64,000 bases of DNA. Origin: Microbacterium aurantiacum (GTDB lineage Bacteria > Actinomycetota > Actinomycetes > Actinomycetales > Microbacteriaceae). A model generated the notes under the pieces. The model did not search any database and was not told where the DNA came from. It was given only the letters and a program-made list of their open reading frames with translations. The position numbers were made by a program, and so were the translations under genes. The stretch is from the NCBI RefSeq assembly GCF_002872075.1, contig NZ_PGGU01000007.1:1-64000 (forward strand). Direction: 5' to 3'. Positions 39,099-48,844 of the stretch are shown here, piece by piece (positions within the stretch are counted from its first letter, which is position 1; each line of letters opens with the position of its first letter).

Positions 39099-41447
39099 CC
39101 GGGGGTCGCCGACGCTCGATCCGGAGGCCGCGACCTCTTCCCCCGCGCTTCGCTCGGTCCATACCTCCAGCTCCCCCTCATGCAGCCCGAGCAGGATGCG
39201 ACCCTGCTCGTCGGTGCGCAATACATGGGCGCCGACTGCGGTGAGGATGTCGATCGTCTCCTGCCGTGGGTGGCCGTAGTCGTTGTCCGCGCCCGCACTG
39301 AACAGCCCGACGACCGGACGAAGGGCTTCGTAGAGCCCCGGGTCCTGGTCGGCGCTGCCATGATGGGCGACCTTGACGACCGGATACGTGCCACGGAGCT
39401 GGCCTGATGCGAGAAGCATCCGCTGCGGCGTCGCCGCCAGATCCCCCAGGAAGATCGCCCTCGGCACCTCGCCGCCGCTGATCTCCATGACCACGCTGGC
39501 GTCGTTGCCGGCGGGAAAGGCCAGCGAATCCCGGCGCGGCCACAGCACGCGCCACGATGCCGCACCCAGCTCACCGCGCATTCCCGCAGCGGCGTCCACG
39601 AGCATCGCACCTGCCGCGGCCAGATCGTCGAGCATCCGCTGATCGGCCGGCTCGCCGATCGGCCCGTGCAGCACTGTTCCCACCCGGCCGCGTACGGCTT
39701 CCACTCCGCCGACGTGATCGAGATCGAAGTGCGTGAGCACGAGCAGGTCGATGCGATCGACACCGAGCGATCGCAGGCATCCTTCCACCGGCGCAGGTTC
39801 GGCCCCGGTGTCGATGAGGGCGATCTCGTCTTCGGATCGGACGAGCAACGCGTCTCCCTGGCCGACGTCGCACGCCGCGATCGCCCAACCCTCCGGTGTC
39901 GTGGCCGTCGCGAGCGGCCCGGTCAGCACCAGGTGCGCGCCGGCCAGAGACACGGCGACGACGACCACGGCGGCGGCGACCGAGCGCAACCGTCGGAGGA
40001 GCACCGGTGCCTGCGCCGGGCGGATGAGCACGAGCCCCAGCGCTGCACTGAGCAGCCCGACGAGAGCGGCGCTTCCGAGGCCGGGGACGACGTGCACCTG
40101 AGCGCCGGGCAATCGCGCTGTGGTGGTGGCCGTCGACGCGATCCAGGCGGCGGGGAGCCAGGCGGACGCTGCGAGCAGATCCGCCACCAGGGGAATCGGA
40201 GCGGCGAGACACGCGAGCAGGCCGATCACCGTCGCCAGCGGCGCCGCTGGAGCGGCCAGCAGATTGGCGGCGATGCCGACCAGCGACTGCTGCTCGGCGA
40301 AGAGCGCGATGATCGGCCCGCACACGAGCTGCGCCGCCAGCGGCACGGCGATGGCCAAAGCCATCGGTTCCGGCATCCAGCGACCGAGACCGGCCGCCAG
40401 CGGCCGCGCGAGCACGATGAGCGCACCCGAAGCCGCCGCCGACAGCGCGAAGCCCGGCGTCGCCGCCAGCCATGGATCGACGAGGAGGATCGCGACGGCG
40501 CAGATCGAGAGCACTCCGATCCCGGCGCTCGGCCGCCCGAGGAGCACAGTCAGCATCGCGAAGCCCGCCATCACCGCCGCTCGCACCACACTGGGCTCGG
40601 GCGTGACGAGTACGACGAACGCGGCCAGTGCGGTGAGAGACGCCAGCACACGCAGCGTTCGTCCGCCACGGCAGAGGGCGGTCAGCCAGAACACGGCACC
40701 GACCACGATCGCGCAGTTCGCACCGGACACCGCGGTGAGGTGACTGAGTCCGCTGGTGCGCATGTCGTCGTTCAGCTCCGTCGGCACCGCCCGGGTGTCG
40801 CCGACCGCGAGGCCGGGAAGGAGGCCGGCACCGGGCTCCGGCAGGCGCACCGAGCGCTCGATGAAGTCATGCCGCACCTGGGCGGCGATACCGAAGACAC
40901 CGGTCGCGGGACTCACGATCTCGGCCTCGCTCACGAAGACGACCAGCGCGGCCCGCTCTCCGGCATCCGTCGCCATCGCCTCGCCCACCACCCGGATGTC
41001 TGCGCCCAGGTCGAAACCATCGCCGGGTTCGACGCCGACGCGCACGGGTGCAGTGGCCGGAGTCGCCGAGCCGGGCGGGCCGGCGCGCGTCGTCTGCGCA
41101 TCGAACCAGAGGCGCCCGTCCTGACCGATCGACGCCGACGAGCTGATCGTGGCGAACAGCTCGACGACTCGGCCGTCGTGTGCGGTGATGTCTGTCCGTG
41201 ACGGTACCGCGTAACCGACGGTCATGGCTGTCGCGCCCGCAGCCACGAACAGCACCACGACAAGGCCTCCGCGGACGACCTCGGTTCGTTCACGCTGCCG
41301 TGCGGCGAGCACGACCAGCAGCGTCGCCGTCAGGGCTCCGCAGACGGCCGCGCATGCCCAGGCGGCCTGCGGCAGGAGCACGCAGAGGAGCGCGGCGCCC
41401 CAGGCGGCCACGGCGAGCGGAACGAGCCGCAGCTCGCGCGCCTTCAC
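39096..41447 (-). CDS. comEC: ComEC/Rec2 family DNA-uptake channel
   Basis: Inner-membrane channel for single-stranded DNA in competence systems, 783 residues. It has an N-terminal helix pair, a DUF4131-type extracellular part, the central Competence domain (GDTRAVPTELNDDMRTSGLSHLTAVSGANCAIVV) with many helices, and a C-terminal metallo-beta-lactamase-like domain with LVLTHFDLDHVGG and KVAHHGSADQ. The GTG start at 41447 overlaps the comEA stop in GTGA. Natural competence is not established for most Microbacteriaceae, so the function here is family-based. Confidence 0.95.
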   Translation of the reverse strand: MKARELRLVPLAVAAWGAALLCVLLPQAAWACAAVCGALTATLLVVLAARQRERTEVVRGGLVVVLFVAAGATAMTVGYAVPSRTDITAHDGRVVELFATISSSASIGQDGRLWFDAQTTRAGPPGSATPATAPVRVGVEPGDGFDLGADIRVVGEAMATDAGERAALVVFVSEAEIVSPATGVFGIAAQVRHDFIERSVRLPEPGAGLLPGLAVGDTRAVPTELNDDMRTSGLSHLTAVSGANCAIVVGAVFWLTALCRGGRTLRVLASLTALAAFVVLVTPEPSVVRAAVMAGFAMLTVLLGRPSAGIGVLSICAVAILLVDPWLAATPGFALSAAASGALIVLARPLAAGLGRWMPEPMALAIAVPLAAQLVCGPIIALFAEQQSLVGIAANLLAAPAAPLATVIGLLACLAAPIPLVADLLAASAWLPAAWIASTATTTARLPGAQVHVVPGLGSAALVGLLSAALGLVLIRPAQAPVLLRRLRSVAAAVVVVAVSLAGAHLVLTGPLATATTPEGWAIAACDVGQGDALLVRSEDEIALIDTGAEPAPVEGCLRSLGVDRIDLLVLTHFDLDHVGGVEAVRGRVGTVLHGPIGEPADQRMLDDLAAAGAMLVDAAAGMRGELGAASWRVLWPRRDSLAFPAGNDASVVMEISGGEVPRAIFLGDLAATPQRMLLASGQLRGTYPVVKVAHHGSADQDPGLYEALRPVVGLFSAGADNDYGHPRQETIDILTAVGAHVLRTDEQGRILLGLHEGELEVWTERSAGEEVAASGSSVGDPR

Positions 41448-42040
41448 ACGCGCACCCCGTCACGAAGACCGGCGAGCATCTTCTCCCCGATACCGGGCAC
41501 GGCGAGAAGATCGTCGACGGACTGGAAGCGACCGTTCTCGTCGCGCCATGCGATGATCCGCGCCGCCAGCGCCGGGCCGATCCGCGGCAGCGTCTCCAAA
41601 GCCGCCTGGTCGGCCGCGTTCAGGTCGAGGCGTGCGTCCCCCGGCGGCGCCGCGCCCGGCTGAGCACCGGGAACCCCCAGCGGCGGGACGACGATCTGCT
41701 CGCCGTCGGTCACCACCCGCGCCAGGTTGACGGCCTGAAGGTCGGCCGCATCCGTGGTGCCCCCAGCGGCAGCCAGCGCGTCGACCAGTCTCGCGTCGAG
41801 ATCGAGGAGGTACAGTCCTGGCTTCTCCACCTCGCCGAGCACGTGCACGTACAGTTCGCCGGCGACCGCGGATTCCCCACTGTCGCCGGCGAGTGGCAAC
41901 GATTCCACCGGTGCCGCTTGGCCGCGCAGGATGCCCATACCGACGGCGCCGGAGAGCACGACCAAGGCCAGCACGACGGCCGCGCCGATGCTCAGCCGTC
42001 GCCGCGCACTGCTCCCGGATGCCGGTTCACTCGCTGTCAC
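41444..42040 (-). CDS. comEA: ComEA family DNA-binding protein
   Basis: Membrane-anchored DNA receptor of the competence system, 198 residues. An N-terminal transmembrane helix (RRRLSIGAAVVLALVVLSGAVGMGIL), then a SLBB domain (YVHVLGEVEKPGLYLLDLDARLVDALAAAGG) and a C-terminal double helix-hairpin-helix (LDLNAADQAALETLPRIGPALAARIIAWRDENG and LLAVPGIGEKMLAGLRDGV) that binds DNA. The GTG start stands six bases behind TAGCGT, a leaderless-type promoter. It is coupled to comEC. Confidence 0.94.
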   Translation of the reverse strand: MTASEPASGSSARRRLSIGAAVVLALVVLSGAVGMGILRGQAAPVESLPLAGDSGESAVAGELYVHVLGEVEKPGLYLLDLDARLVDALAAAGGTTDAADLQAVNLARVVTDGEQIVVPPLGVPGAQPGAAPPGDARLDLNAADQAALETLPRIGPALAARIIAWRDENGRFQSVDDLLAVPGIGEKMLAGLRDGVRV

Positions 42041-42046
42041 CCGGCA

Positions 42047-42052
42047 ACGCTA
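42047..42052 (-). promoter_or_regulatory. -10 box, leaderless start of comEA
   Basis: TAGCGT, six bases (TGCCGG), GTG at 42040 on the minus strand. Confidence 0.5.
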
Positions 42053-42157
42053 AGCCGGAGCAGCCCGGGCCGAAGCGACGGATCACGCCATCGGTGGAAA
42101 GGTCACCGCGACCTCGTGGTGTGCAGACGATGACGACGCTGGCGTCGAACCGCCTGA

Positions 42158-42236
42158 GATCAGGAGGATGTCCCCAGATCAGGAGGTTTCAGGCAGAAAC
42201 GTCCTGATCTGGGGCGAACGTCCTGATCTGGGGCGA
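42158..42236. repeat. Intergenic palindromic and tandem repeat cluster
   Basis: A 43-base palindrome at 42172-42214: 19-nt arms with one G-G mismatch around loop AGGCA. Its right arm is part of a unit acgtcctgatctggggcga repeated in tandem at 42199-42217 and 42218-42236. A further half copy (GATCAGGAGG) lies at 42158-42167. The cluster is between comEA and leuS. It may fold after leuS as a terminator (no T-run) or be a copy of a dispersed genomic repeat. No coding potential. Confidence 0.7.
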
Positions 42237-42249
42237 ACAGAGACGACGC

Positions 42250-44829
42250 TCAGCCCTTGACGACGAAGCTGACGATCTTCGGGGCGCGCACGACGACCTT
42301 GACGATCTCCTTGTCGCCGATCGACCGGATCACCCGCTCATCCGCACGGGCGAGGGCCTCGAGGTCCGCTTCGCCGATGCGAGCCGACACCTCCAGCTGT
42401 GCGCGCACCTTGCCGCCGACCTGGACGACAGCGGTGATCGTGTCCTCGACCAGCAGAGCCGGATCGGCGGAGCGCCAGGTGACCAGTCCGACGGACGGCT
42501 CGTGACCGAGGGCCTCCCACATCTCCTCCGCGGTGTGCGGAGCGATGAGGTCGAGCATCACGGCGATCGTCTCGGCCGCCTCGCGCACGGCGGGATCACC
42601 GGCCCCGGCAGCTCCGTCGATGGTCTTGCGCGTGAGGTTGACGAGCTCCATCAGTCGCGCGACGAGCACGTTGAACTTGGTCTGCTCGACCAGCGCCGGA
42701 GCATCGGACAGAAGCTTGTGCGTCGCGCGCCGAAGCGCCGCATCGCCGCTGTCGAACACCACGTCGACCGGGCTAGAGACGTCATGCGCGATGCGCATCA
42801 CCCTCGCGAGGAACTTCTGCGCACCGGTCGTCGAGACGTCGGACCAGTCCTTGTCGTCTTCGACCGGGCCGGCGAAGGCCAGCGCGACGCGGAGCGCGTC
42901 TGCACCGTGCGCATCCAGCTCCTCCTCGAAGAGCACCAGGTTGCCCTTGCTCTTCGACATCTTCGCGCCGTCGAGGAGCACCATGCCCTGATTGATCAGA
43001 TTGGCGAACGGCTCCGTGAAGTCGATCAGCCCCATGTCGAACAGCACCTTAGTGATGAACCGCGCATAGAGCAGGTGCAGGATGGCGTGCTCCACGCCGC
43101 CCACGTACGAGTCGACCGGTGCCCAGCGATCCGCCTCTGACGGCTCGAAGGCAACAGTTTCGCTGTTCGCCGAGAGGAACCGTAAGAAGTACCAGGAGCT
43201 GTCCACGAAGGTGTCCATGGTGTCGGGGTCGCGCAGCACCGGGTCACCCGTTACCGGGTCGACGGTTCGCACCCAGGACTCCGCGGCGCCCAGCGGCGAC
43301 GTGCCCTTCGGCTTCAGGTCGAGCCCCTCGACACTGGGCAGCTTCACCGGCAGCTGGTCTTCGGCGACCGGGATGATCCGGCCGTCCTCGGCGTGCAGCA
43401 TCGGGATCGGGGTACCCCAGAAGCGCTGGCGCGAGATCAGCCAGTCACGGAGGCGATAGTTCTTCGCTGCACGTCCGGTTCCGGATGCCTCCAGCTGCTG
43501 GATCGCGCGGGCGATCGCATTGCGCTTGGAGAGTCCGTTGAGCGCGCCCGAGTTGATCAGGCGGCCCTCACCGGTGAGGGCGATCCCCGTGCTGGAGGGA
43601 TGCTGCTCGTCGAGAGCGGCGCCGGTGTCGATCGGCACGCCCTCGTCGTCGACCTCGATGATCGGCATCGCGCCGGTGACCGGCGCGGTCGTGTCGACGA
43701 CGACCTTGATCGGCAGGTCGAACGCACGGGCGAAATCGAGGTCGCGCTGGTCGTGCGCAGGTACCGCCATCACGGCGCCGTGGCCGTAGTCCGCGAGCAC
43801 GTAGTCCGCAGCCCAGATCGGCAGCTTCTCGCCGTTCACCGGATTGATCGCGAACCGCTCCAGGAACACGCCCGTCTTCGGGCGGTCTGTGGACTGCCGA
43901 TCGATGTCGGATTCCTTCTGCACCTGCGTCAGGTAGGACTGGAATCGCTCGCGCACGTCTGCAGGCGCATCGGAGGCGATCTCGGCCGCCAGGTCGGAGT
44001 CCGGGGCGACGACGAAGAAGGTCGCGCCGTGCAGCGTGTCCGGCCGGGTGGAGAACACCGTGACCGGCTCGTCGCGACCCTCGATGCGGAAGTCGACGTC
44101 AGCCCCGACGGAGCGGCCGATCCAGTTGCGCTGCATCTGCAGCACCTTGTGCGGCCAGAAGCCCTCGAGCTGGTTCAGGTCGTCGAGCAGGCGGTCGGCG
44201 TAGTCGGTGATCTTGAAGTACCACTGCGTGAGCTTCTTCTTCACGACCTCGGCGCCGCAACGGTCGCAGCGGCCGTCGACGACCTGCTCGTTCGCCAGCA
44301 CGGTCTGGTCGTTCGGGCACCAGTTCACCGGGCTCTTCTTGCGGTAGGCGAGACCGCGCTCGTGCAGCTTCAGGAACAGCCACTGGTTCCAGCGGTAGTA
44401 CTCGGGGTCGGACGTGTGCAGCACGCGCGACCAGTCGAAGGACACCCCGTAAGCCTGGAACGCCTTCTTCTGCTGGGCGATGTTCTGGTAGGTCCACTCC
44501 CGCGGGTCCGCGCCCTGGCGGATGGCGGCGTTCTCGGCCGGCAGACCGAACGAGTCCCACCCGATCGGGTTGAGCACGTTGTGCCCGCGGTGCCGCCAGA
44601 AGCGCGCCACGATGTCGGAGTAGAGGTAGTTCTCCGCGTGGCCCATGTGCAGGTCACCCGACGGGTACGGGAACATCGCCAGCACATAGCGTCGAGGACG
44701 CGTGTCGTCGGCCCCGCCGGCGAGGAAGGTCTCGTTCTCGGCCCAGTACTTCTGCCACTTGGCTTGGATGTCGTGCGCCGATGCGGGCGCGTCGACGGTC
44801 TCGGCAGAGGAGGACTGATGCTCGGACAA
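42250..44829 (-). CDS. leuS: Leucyl-tRNA synthetase
   Basis: Class I aminoacyl-tRNA synthetase that charges tRNA-Leu, 859 residues with a TTG start. HMGH (HIGH-type) is at 61-64 in [16 protein letters not shown]; the KMSKS loop is near residue 623 in [13 protein letters not shown]; the editing domain has TDRPKTGVF and [15 protein letters not shown]; the zinc-type CP insertion has the pair CPND...CDRCG. The start is TTG at 44829, chosen from the family N-terminus ([16 protein letters not shown] about 20 residues in); no good ribosome site is visible, so the exact start is uncertain. It follows pabB by 32 bases. Confidence 0.95.
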   Translation of the reverse strand: MSEHQSSSAETVDAPASAHDIQAKWQKYWAENETFLAGGADDTRPRRYVLAMFPYPSGDLHMGHAENYLYSDIVARFWRHRGHNVLNPIGWDSFGLPAENAAIRQGADPREWTYQNIAQQKKAFQAYGVSFDWSRVLHTSDPEYYRWNQWLFLKLHERGLAYRKKSPVNWCPNDQTVLANEQVVDGRCDRCGAEVVKKKLTQWYFKITDYADRLLDDLNQLEGFWPHKVLQMQRNWIGRSVGADVDFRIEGRDEPVTVFSTRPDTLHGATFFVVAPDSDLAAEIASDAPADVRERFQSYLTQVQKESDIDRQSTDRPKTGVFLERFAINPVNGEKLPIWAADYVLADYGHGAVMAVPAHDQRDLDFARAFDLPIKVVVDTTAPVTGAMPIIEVDDEGVPIDTGAALDEQHPSSTGIALTGEGRLINSGALNGLSKRNAIARAIQQLEASGTGRAAKNYRLRDWLISRQRFWGTPIPMLHAEDGRIIPVAEDQLPVKLPSVEGLDLKPKGTSPLGAAESWVRTVDPVTGDPVLRDPDTMDTFVDSSWYFLRFLSANSETVAFEPSEADRWAPVDSYVGGVEHAILHLLYARFITKVLFDMGLIDFTEPFANLINQGMVLLDGAKMSKSKGNLVLFEEELDAHGADALRVALAFAGPVEDDKDWSDVSTTGAQKFLARVMRIAHDVSSPVDVVFDSGDAALRRATHKLLSDAPALVEQTKFNVLVARLMELVNLTRKTIDGAAGAGDPAVREAAETIAVMLDLIAPHTAEEMWEALGHEPSVGLVTWRSADPALLVEDTITAVVQVGGKVRAQLEVSARIGEADLEALARADERVIRSIGDKEIVKVVVRAPKIVSFVVKG

Positions 44830-44861
44830 CGAAAAACGACCAATCTGAGAAGAAAGCGGGG

Positions 44862-46163
44862 TCAGTTCAGGATATCGGAACCCCAGTGCTCGGGCAGGAC
44901 TGCGCCGAGCGCCGCCAACGGCGCGCGTGCCTTGGTGGCGACCTCGGCGACTTCGGCCGCCGGCACCGATCCCCAGGTGATCCCGCCACCGGCGCCCACC
45001 ACAGCCTCCGACTGCTCGACCACGATGCTGCGGATCACCATCGCGAGGTCGAGCGATCCGTCGACGCCGACGTACCCGAAGCATCCGGCATAGATCCCCC
45101 GCTGCCCGCCCTCCAGCTCGTGCAGCCGGGTCATCGCCGAGAGCTTGGGGGCCCCGGTCATGCTCCCCGCGGGGAACGTCGCCTCGAGCAGGTCGCCGAC
45201 GGTCGTCCCCGGTGACGCCGTGCCGCTCACCGTGCTGACCAGTTGATGCACGGCCGGATAGCTCTCCACCTGCCACAGGCCGTCCACGCGGATCGAACCG
45301 GGTTCGCACACCCGGGAGAGATCGTTGCGCATGAGATCGACGATCATGACGTTCTCGGCCCGCTCCTTCACGTTCACCGCGAGCTCGGCGGCCAGCGCCG
45401 CATCCTCCCCCGGATCCGCGCTCCGCGGCCTCGTCCCCTTGATGGGGCGGGTTCGGATGACGCCGTCGGCCGCGTGCAGGAACTGCTCCGGGCTGGCGCT
45501 GAGCAGGGCACGTCCACCGATCCGCACGAAACCGCCGTGATGCGCCGGCGTCGCGGCGCGGAGCCGGAGATACGCGGCGACGGCGTCGTGCCGACCGGGA
45601 ACGGTGAATCGGGTCGTGAGACAGAGCTGATAGGCGATGCCCGCCCTGATCAGTTCGCGGCAGCGCTCGATGAGGCGCATGTATTCGGCCGGCTCATGCC
45701 GGGCCTTGGCCAGGAGGCCCTTGCCGGATACGGCCGCACCGGCGGATACCGCTCGCGGTTCCTCCACGAAGGCCGTCCATTCGTCCAGGTCGGCCTCGTC
45801 GGCGAGAGCCCAGACGCGATCGCTCTCGTGGTCGAAGGCCACGACGCGGCGCACCCGCAGCCACGAACGTCCGATGGCCGGGGCGCTCGGCGCACCCGCT
45901 GCCGCCGCACCGCTCTCGTAGTCGCACCACCCCACCCAGCCGCCGCGGAACGGCGGAGCACCGGCGTCGCCCTGGTCGGTGTCGACGCGCACGGCATCCG
46001 GTTCTCCCGCACGCTCCCCCGTGCCGATGAAGCTCCACCCCTCGCGAGCATCCGTTCCGGCATCGAGCCAGAAGACGTCCGGCGAAACGGATTCGAGCGC
46101 CTCGAAGAGAGCTGCGGGGTCGGTCCACCCGGGCAGGACGCGACTACTCAGGCGATCGGACAC
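44862..46163 (-). CDS. pabB: Chorismate-binding enzyme (PabB/TrpE-like, component I)
   Basis: Aminodeoxychorismate synthase or anthranilate synthase component I family, 433 residues. The catalytic half has [48 protein letters not shown] and the C-terminal GGGITWGS, all typical of chorismate-using enzymes. The N-terminal part ([21 protein letters not shown]) is short and fits PabB better than TrpE. No glutaminase (pabA) or pabC lies next to it. The GTG at 46163 stands six bases after TACCCT. Folate versus other chorismate route cannot be decided from sequence alone. Confidence 0.85.
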   Translation of the reverse strand: MSDRLSSRVLPGWTDPAALFEALESVSPDVFWLDAGTDAREGWSFIGTGERAGEPDAVRVDTDQGDAGAPPFRGGWVGWCDYESGAAAAGAPSAPAIGRSWLRVRRVVAFDHESDRVWALADEADLDEWTAFVEEPRAVSAGAAVSGKGLLAKARHEPAEYMRLIERCRELIRAGIAYQLCLTTRFTVPGRHDAVAAYLRLRAATPAHHGGFVRIGGRALLSASPEQFLHAADGVIRTRPIKGTRPRSADPGEDAALAAELAVNVKERAENVMIVDLMRNDLSRVCEPGSIRVDGLWQVESYPAVHQLVSTVSGTASPGTTVGDLLEATFPAGSMTGAPKLSAMTRLHELEGGQRGIYAGCFGYVGVDGSLDLAMVIRSIVVEQSEAVVGAGGGITWGSVPAAEVAEVATKARAPLAALGAVLPEHWGSDILN

Positions 46164-46169
46164 GTTTCC

Positions 46170-46175
46170 AGGGTA
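46170..46175 (-). promoter_or_regulatory. -10 box, leaderless start of pabB
   Basis: TACCCT, six bases (GGAAAC), GTG at 46163 on the minus strand. It lies back to back with the dedA box at 46194-46199. Confidence 0.5.
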
Positions 46176-46193
46176 GAGCCGCAGCGCGTCCCG

Positions 46194-46199
46194 TATCCT
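46194..46199 (+). promoter_or_regulatory. -10 box, leaderless start of dedA
   Basis: TATCCT, six bases (CATGGA), GTG at 46206. The two divergent boxes (this one and pabB) are 18 bases apart. Confidence 0.5.
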
Positions 46200-46205
46200 C
46201 ATGGA

Positions 46206-46877
46206 GTGGATGACCTCCTGCTCTGGCTGCTCGACACCGTGCAATCAATCGACCCGGTCGCCCGCACACTGCTCGCCGGATTGGCCGTGATGCTGGAGAC
46301 CAGCATCCTGATCGGACTCATCGTCCCCGGCGACACCATCGTGATCATCGCGTCGTTCGGCGTCACCACCCCGCTCGAAGGCGTCGCGATGGGCCTTGCC
46401 GTCGTCGTGGGCGCGCTCATCGGCGAGAGCATCGGATTCGGTCTCGGTCGCTGGCTGGGCCCGCACATCCGTCATTCCTGGATCGGCAGGCGCGTCGGTG
46501 AGCACAACTGGGTGCGCGCCGAGAACTATCTCCGCCGTCGCGGCGGCGTCGCCATCTTTCTCTCCCGATTCCTCCCCGTGCTGCACTCGCTGGTCCCCCT
46601 GACCGTGGGGATGAGCGGTTTCTCGTACCGGCGCTTCCTGGCATGGACGGCACCGGCTTGCATCCTGTGGGCCGCCGCCTACGTGAGTGTCACCTCGCTC
46701 GCCGCCGGGAGCTTCCGCGATCTCGTCGACCAGGTGCACTTCGCCGGCTACCTGTTCGTGGGCGCGATCCTCGTCTTCCTGCTCATCGTCTTCTTCGGCA
46801 AGAAGCTCCTGCATCGCCTCGAGGCCCGCCACCTCGACGCACCGGACGCGGATGCTGCGACCGACGTGAAAGACTGA
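46206..46877 (+). CDS. DedA family membrane protein
   Basis: A 223-residue integral membrane protein of the DedA/VTT (SNARE-associated) family, linked to polyprenyl-phosphate or lipid flipping. Conserved parts are MLETSILIGLIVPGDTIVI, GESIGFGLGRWLGP and the amphipathic FLSRFLPVLHSLVPLTVGMSGFSYRRF with the family's conserved Arg and Gly residues. The GTG at 46206 is the start; the long in-frame extension upstream is antisense to pabB. It ends four bases before the next gene, so the two are probably cotranscribed. Confidence 0.92.
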   Translation: MDDLLLWLLDTVQSIDPVARTLLAGLAVMLETSILIGLIVPGDTIVIIASFGVTTPLEGVAMGLAVVVGALIGESIGFGLGRWLGPHIRHSWIGRRVGEHNWVRAENYLRRRGGVAIFLSRFLPVLHSLVPLTVGMSGFSYRRFLAWTAPACILWAAAYVSVTSLAAGSFRDLVDQVHFAGYLFVGAILVFLLIVFFGKKLLHRLEARHLDAPDADAATDVKD

Positions 46878-46881
46878 GCCG

Positions 46882-47907
46882 ATGCCAAAAGTTCCCCCGG
46901 CACCCCGGATCCACTGGTTCGCGCGACTCGAGCACCGTCTTCACGTGTGGCGCGAGGGCCGTGCGCGCCGTCGCGGCCGCGCGGCAACGATCCTGCCCTT
47001 CCCCGGTTATGGCGGCGCCGGCTGGGTGCGCGTCACGGGTCGGGTGCTCATCGTGCGCCCGCAGCGAGCCGCCAAGAACGGCGAGCCGGCGAGCGTGCGC
47101 GGCTGGCGCAGCTTCGTCGGCATCCCGGTGAGCTTCGCGACGGTGAGCATCGACATCGGCGGCAAGGTGCATGAAGTCGTCGCCGACCGCGGAGGCGTCG
47201 TCGACACCTCGATCGAGGCCGATCTCCCTCCGGGCTGGCAGACCTTCACGATGTCGGTCGAGGGGCAGGAGCCGGTCGAGGCCACCGCGTTCATCGCCGC
47301 CGACGACGTGCGATTCGGTGTCGTCAGCGACGTGGACGACACCGTCATGGTGACCGCGCTCCCCCGGCCCTTCATCGCGTTCTGGAACTCCTTCGTCGTC
47401 GACGAACATGCGCGGCTCCCCGTACCCGGGATGGCGGTCCTCCTGGATCAGCTTCTGCGCGAGCATCCGGGTGCGCCGATGGTGTACCTGTCGACGGGCG
47501 CCTGGAACGTGGCTCCGACACTGCGCCGGTTCCTCGGGCGGCACCTCTTCCCTGCGGGAGCGATGCTGCTCACCGACTGGGGTCCGACGCACGATCGATG
47601 GTTCCGCAGCGGCAGAGAGCACAAGCTCACGAACCTGCGCCGGCTGGCCGCCGAGTTCCCCGACGTGAAGTGGCTGCTGATCGGCGACGACGGGCAGCAT
47701 GACGAGTCGATCTACACGCAGTTCATGGAGGAGCATCCCGACTCCGTGGCCGGCGTCGCGATCCGCCGGCTGCTGCCGGCTGAGGCCGTGCTCGCCGGTG
47801 GGCGCGCCGACCCGGAGCCGCACGCGGACGACCCCGCCCCCTGGGTGAGCGCCGAGGATGGCGCAGGACTGCGCGACCTTCTCGGCGATGTCGGCATCCT
47901 GCGCTGA
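46882..47907 (+). CDS. App1 family phosphatase (DUF2183)
   Basis: A 341-residue protein of the App1/DUF2183 family, related to yeast phosphatidate phosphatase App1. The HAD-type catalytic motif DVDDT is at 150-154 in VVSDVDDTVMVT, and the C-terminal LLIGDDGQHDESIYTQF carries the second acidic motif. The N-terminal half is a beta-rich domain (GWVRVTGRVLIVRP). No signal peptide is seen. It is cotranscribed with dedA, so an envelope lipid phosphate substrate is plausible (inference). Confidence 0.88.
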   Translation: MPKVPPAPRIHWFARLEHRLHVWREGRARRRGRAATILPFPGYGGAGWVRVTGRVLIVRPQRAAKNGEPASVRGWRSFVGIPVSFATVSIDIGGKVHEVVADRGGVVDTSIEADLPPGWQTFTMSVEGQEPVEATAFIAADDVRFGVVSDVDDTVMVTALPRPFIAFWNSFVVDEHARLPVPGMAVLLDQLLREHPGAPMVYLSTGAWNVAPTLRRFLGRHLFPAGAMLLTDWGPTHDRWFRSGREHKLTNLRRLAAEFPDVKWLLIGDDGQHDESIYTQFMEEHPDSVAGVAIRRLLPAEAVLAGGRADPEPHADDPAPWVSAEDGAGLRDLLGDVGILR

Positions 47908-47908
47908 G

Positions 47909-48844
47909 ATGCCGATCTCGCGAAGCGACTGGTCGGCGCGGGAACGGGCGCATCAGGAGCGCGCGGACCGACTGACCGCCGAGCATCGCGCCCGATCGGC
48001 GCGGGGCGAGAAGCATCCGGTCTGGGACTTCCTGTTCACCTACTACGGATACAAGCCAGCTCAGCTCCGCCGCTGGCATCCGGGCGCCGGGGTCGAGCTC
48101 GAGGAGGCTGCGGAACGCGAGGGATGGCGCTGGTACTCCCCCGGGCTCTCCGTCGGTTCGGTCGTCCCCGACGCCGCCGCCTTCGCGCAGGAGAAGCCGG
48201 AGCTCGCAGGACTGATCGAGCGGATGCTGCGCCGCACGGCGTCGCGTCCCGGTCAGTTCGGCTGCTTCGGCCTGCATGAATGGGCGATGGTCTATCGCGC
48301 CGAGGATCATCGCCATCCCGTGCCGCTGCGACTCGGGCAGGCCGGCACCGACGCGGTCGTGGAGAATCACGAGCTCCGCTGCACCCACTTCGACGCCTTC
48401 CGCTTCTTCACCCCGGAAGCCGTGCCGCGCAACCGTACCGGCCTCAGCCGCGACACGCAGCCTCTGTTCGAGCAGCCCGGGTGCCTGCACGCCGGAATGG
48501 ACCTGTACCGGTGGGCGATGAAGCTCGGGCCGCTGGTGCCGGGCGAGCTGCTGCTGGACACCTTCGAGCTGGCTCGCGACATCCGGCTGCTGGACATGCA
48601 GGCGGCCCCCTACGACCTGGCCGCGTGGGGCGTCGAACCGGTGCGGATCGAGACGACGGACGGCAAAGCGGAGTATGTGCGTCAGCAGCGATCGTTCGCC
48701 GACCGCGGAGCGCTGCTGCGGAGCCGGCTGCTGATCGCCTGGCTGGGTCAGGACGCGGGTTCGCAGTCCGCGCAGGGCGCCCATCGGCTGTCGGATGCCG
48801 CGATCTCCAATCGCAGCGTCAGCACCCGCTCCGCCGCATCCTGA
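47909..48844 (+). CDS. 3-methyladenine DNA glycosylase-like protein
   Basis: A 311-residue cytoplasmic protein. The sequence with HPVWDFLFTYYGYKPAQLRRWHPG and GCFGLHEWAMVYR resembles actinobacterial proteins annotated as 3-methyladenine DNA glycosylase; I recognise the group by its N-terminal pattern but no proven catalytic motif is visible, so the enzyme name is tentative. The ATG at 47909 lies one base after the App1 stop; earlier in-frame starts lie inside App1. The last 97 bases overlap the GH3 gene on the other strand. Confidence 0.6.
   Translation: MPISRSDWSARERAHQERADRLTAEHRARSARGEKHPVWDFLFTYYGYKPAQLRRWHPGAGVELEEAAEREGWRWYSPGLSVGSVVPDAAAFAQEKPELAGLIERMLRRTASRPGQFGCFGLHEWAMVYRAEDHRHPVPLRLGQAGTDAVVENHELRCTHFDAFRFFTPEAVPRNRTGLSRDTQPLFEQPGCLHAGMDLYRWAMKLGPLVPGELLLDTFELARDIRLLDMQAAPYDLAAWGVEPVRIETTDGKAEYVRQQRSFADRGALLRSRLLIAWLGQDAGSQSAQGAHRLSDAAISNRSVSTRSAAS

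Noticed and set aside
42199..42236. Possible CRISPR array from the tandem 19-base units
   Set aside because: Only two full units in direct contact, with no spacers and no cas genes nearby.
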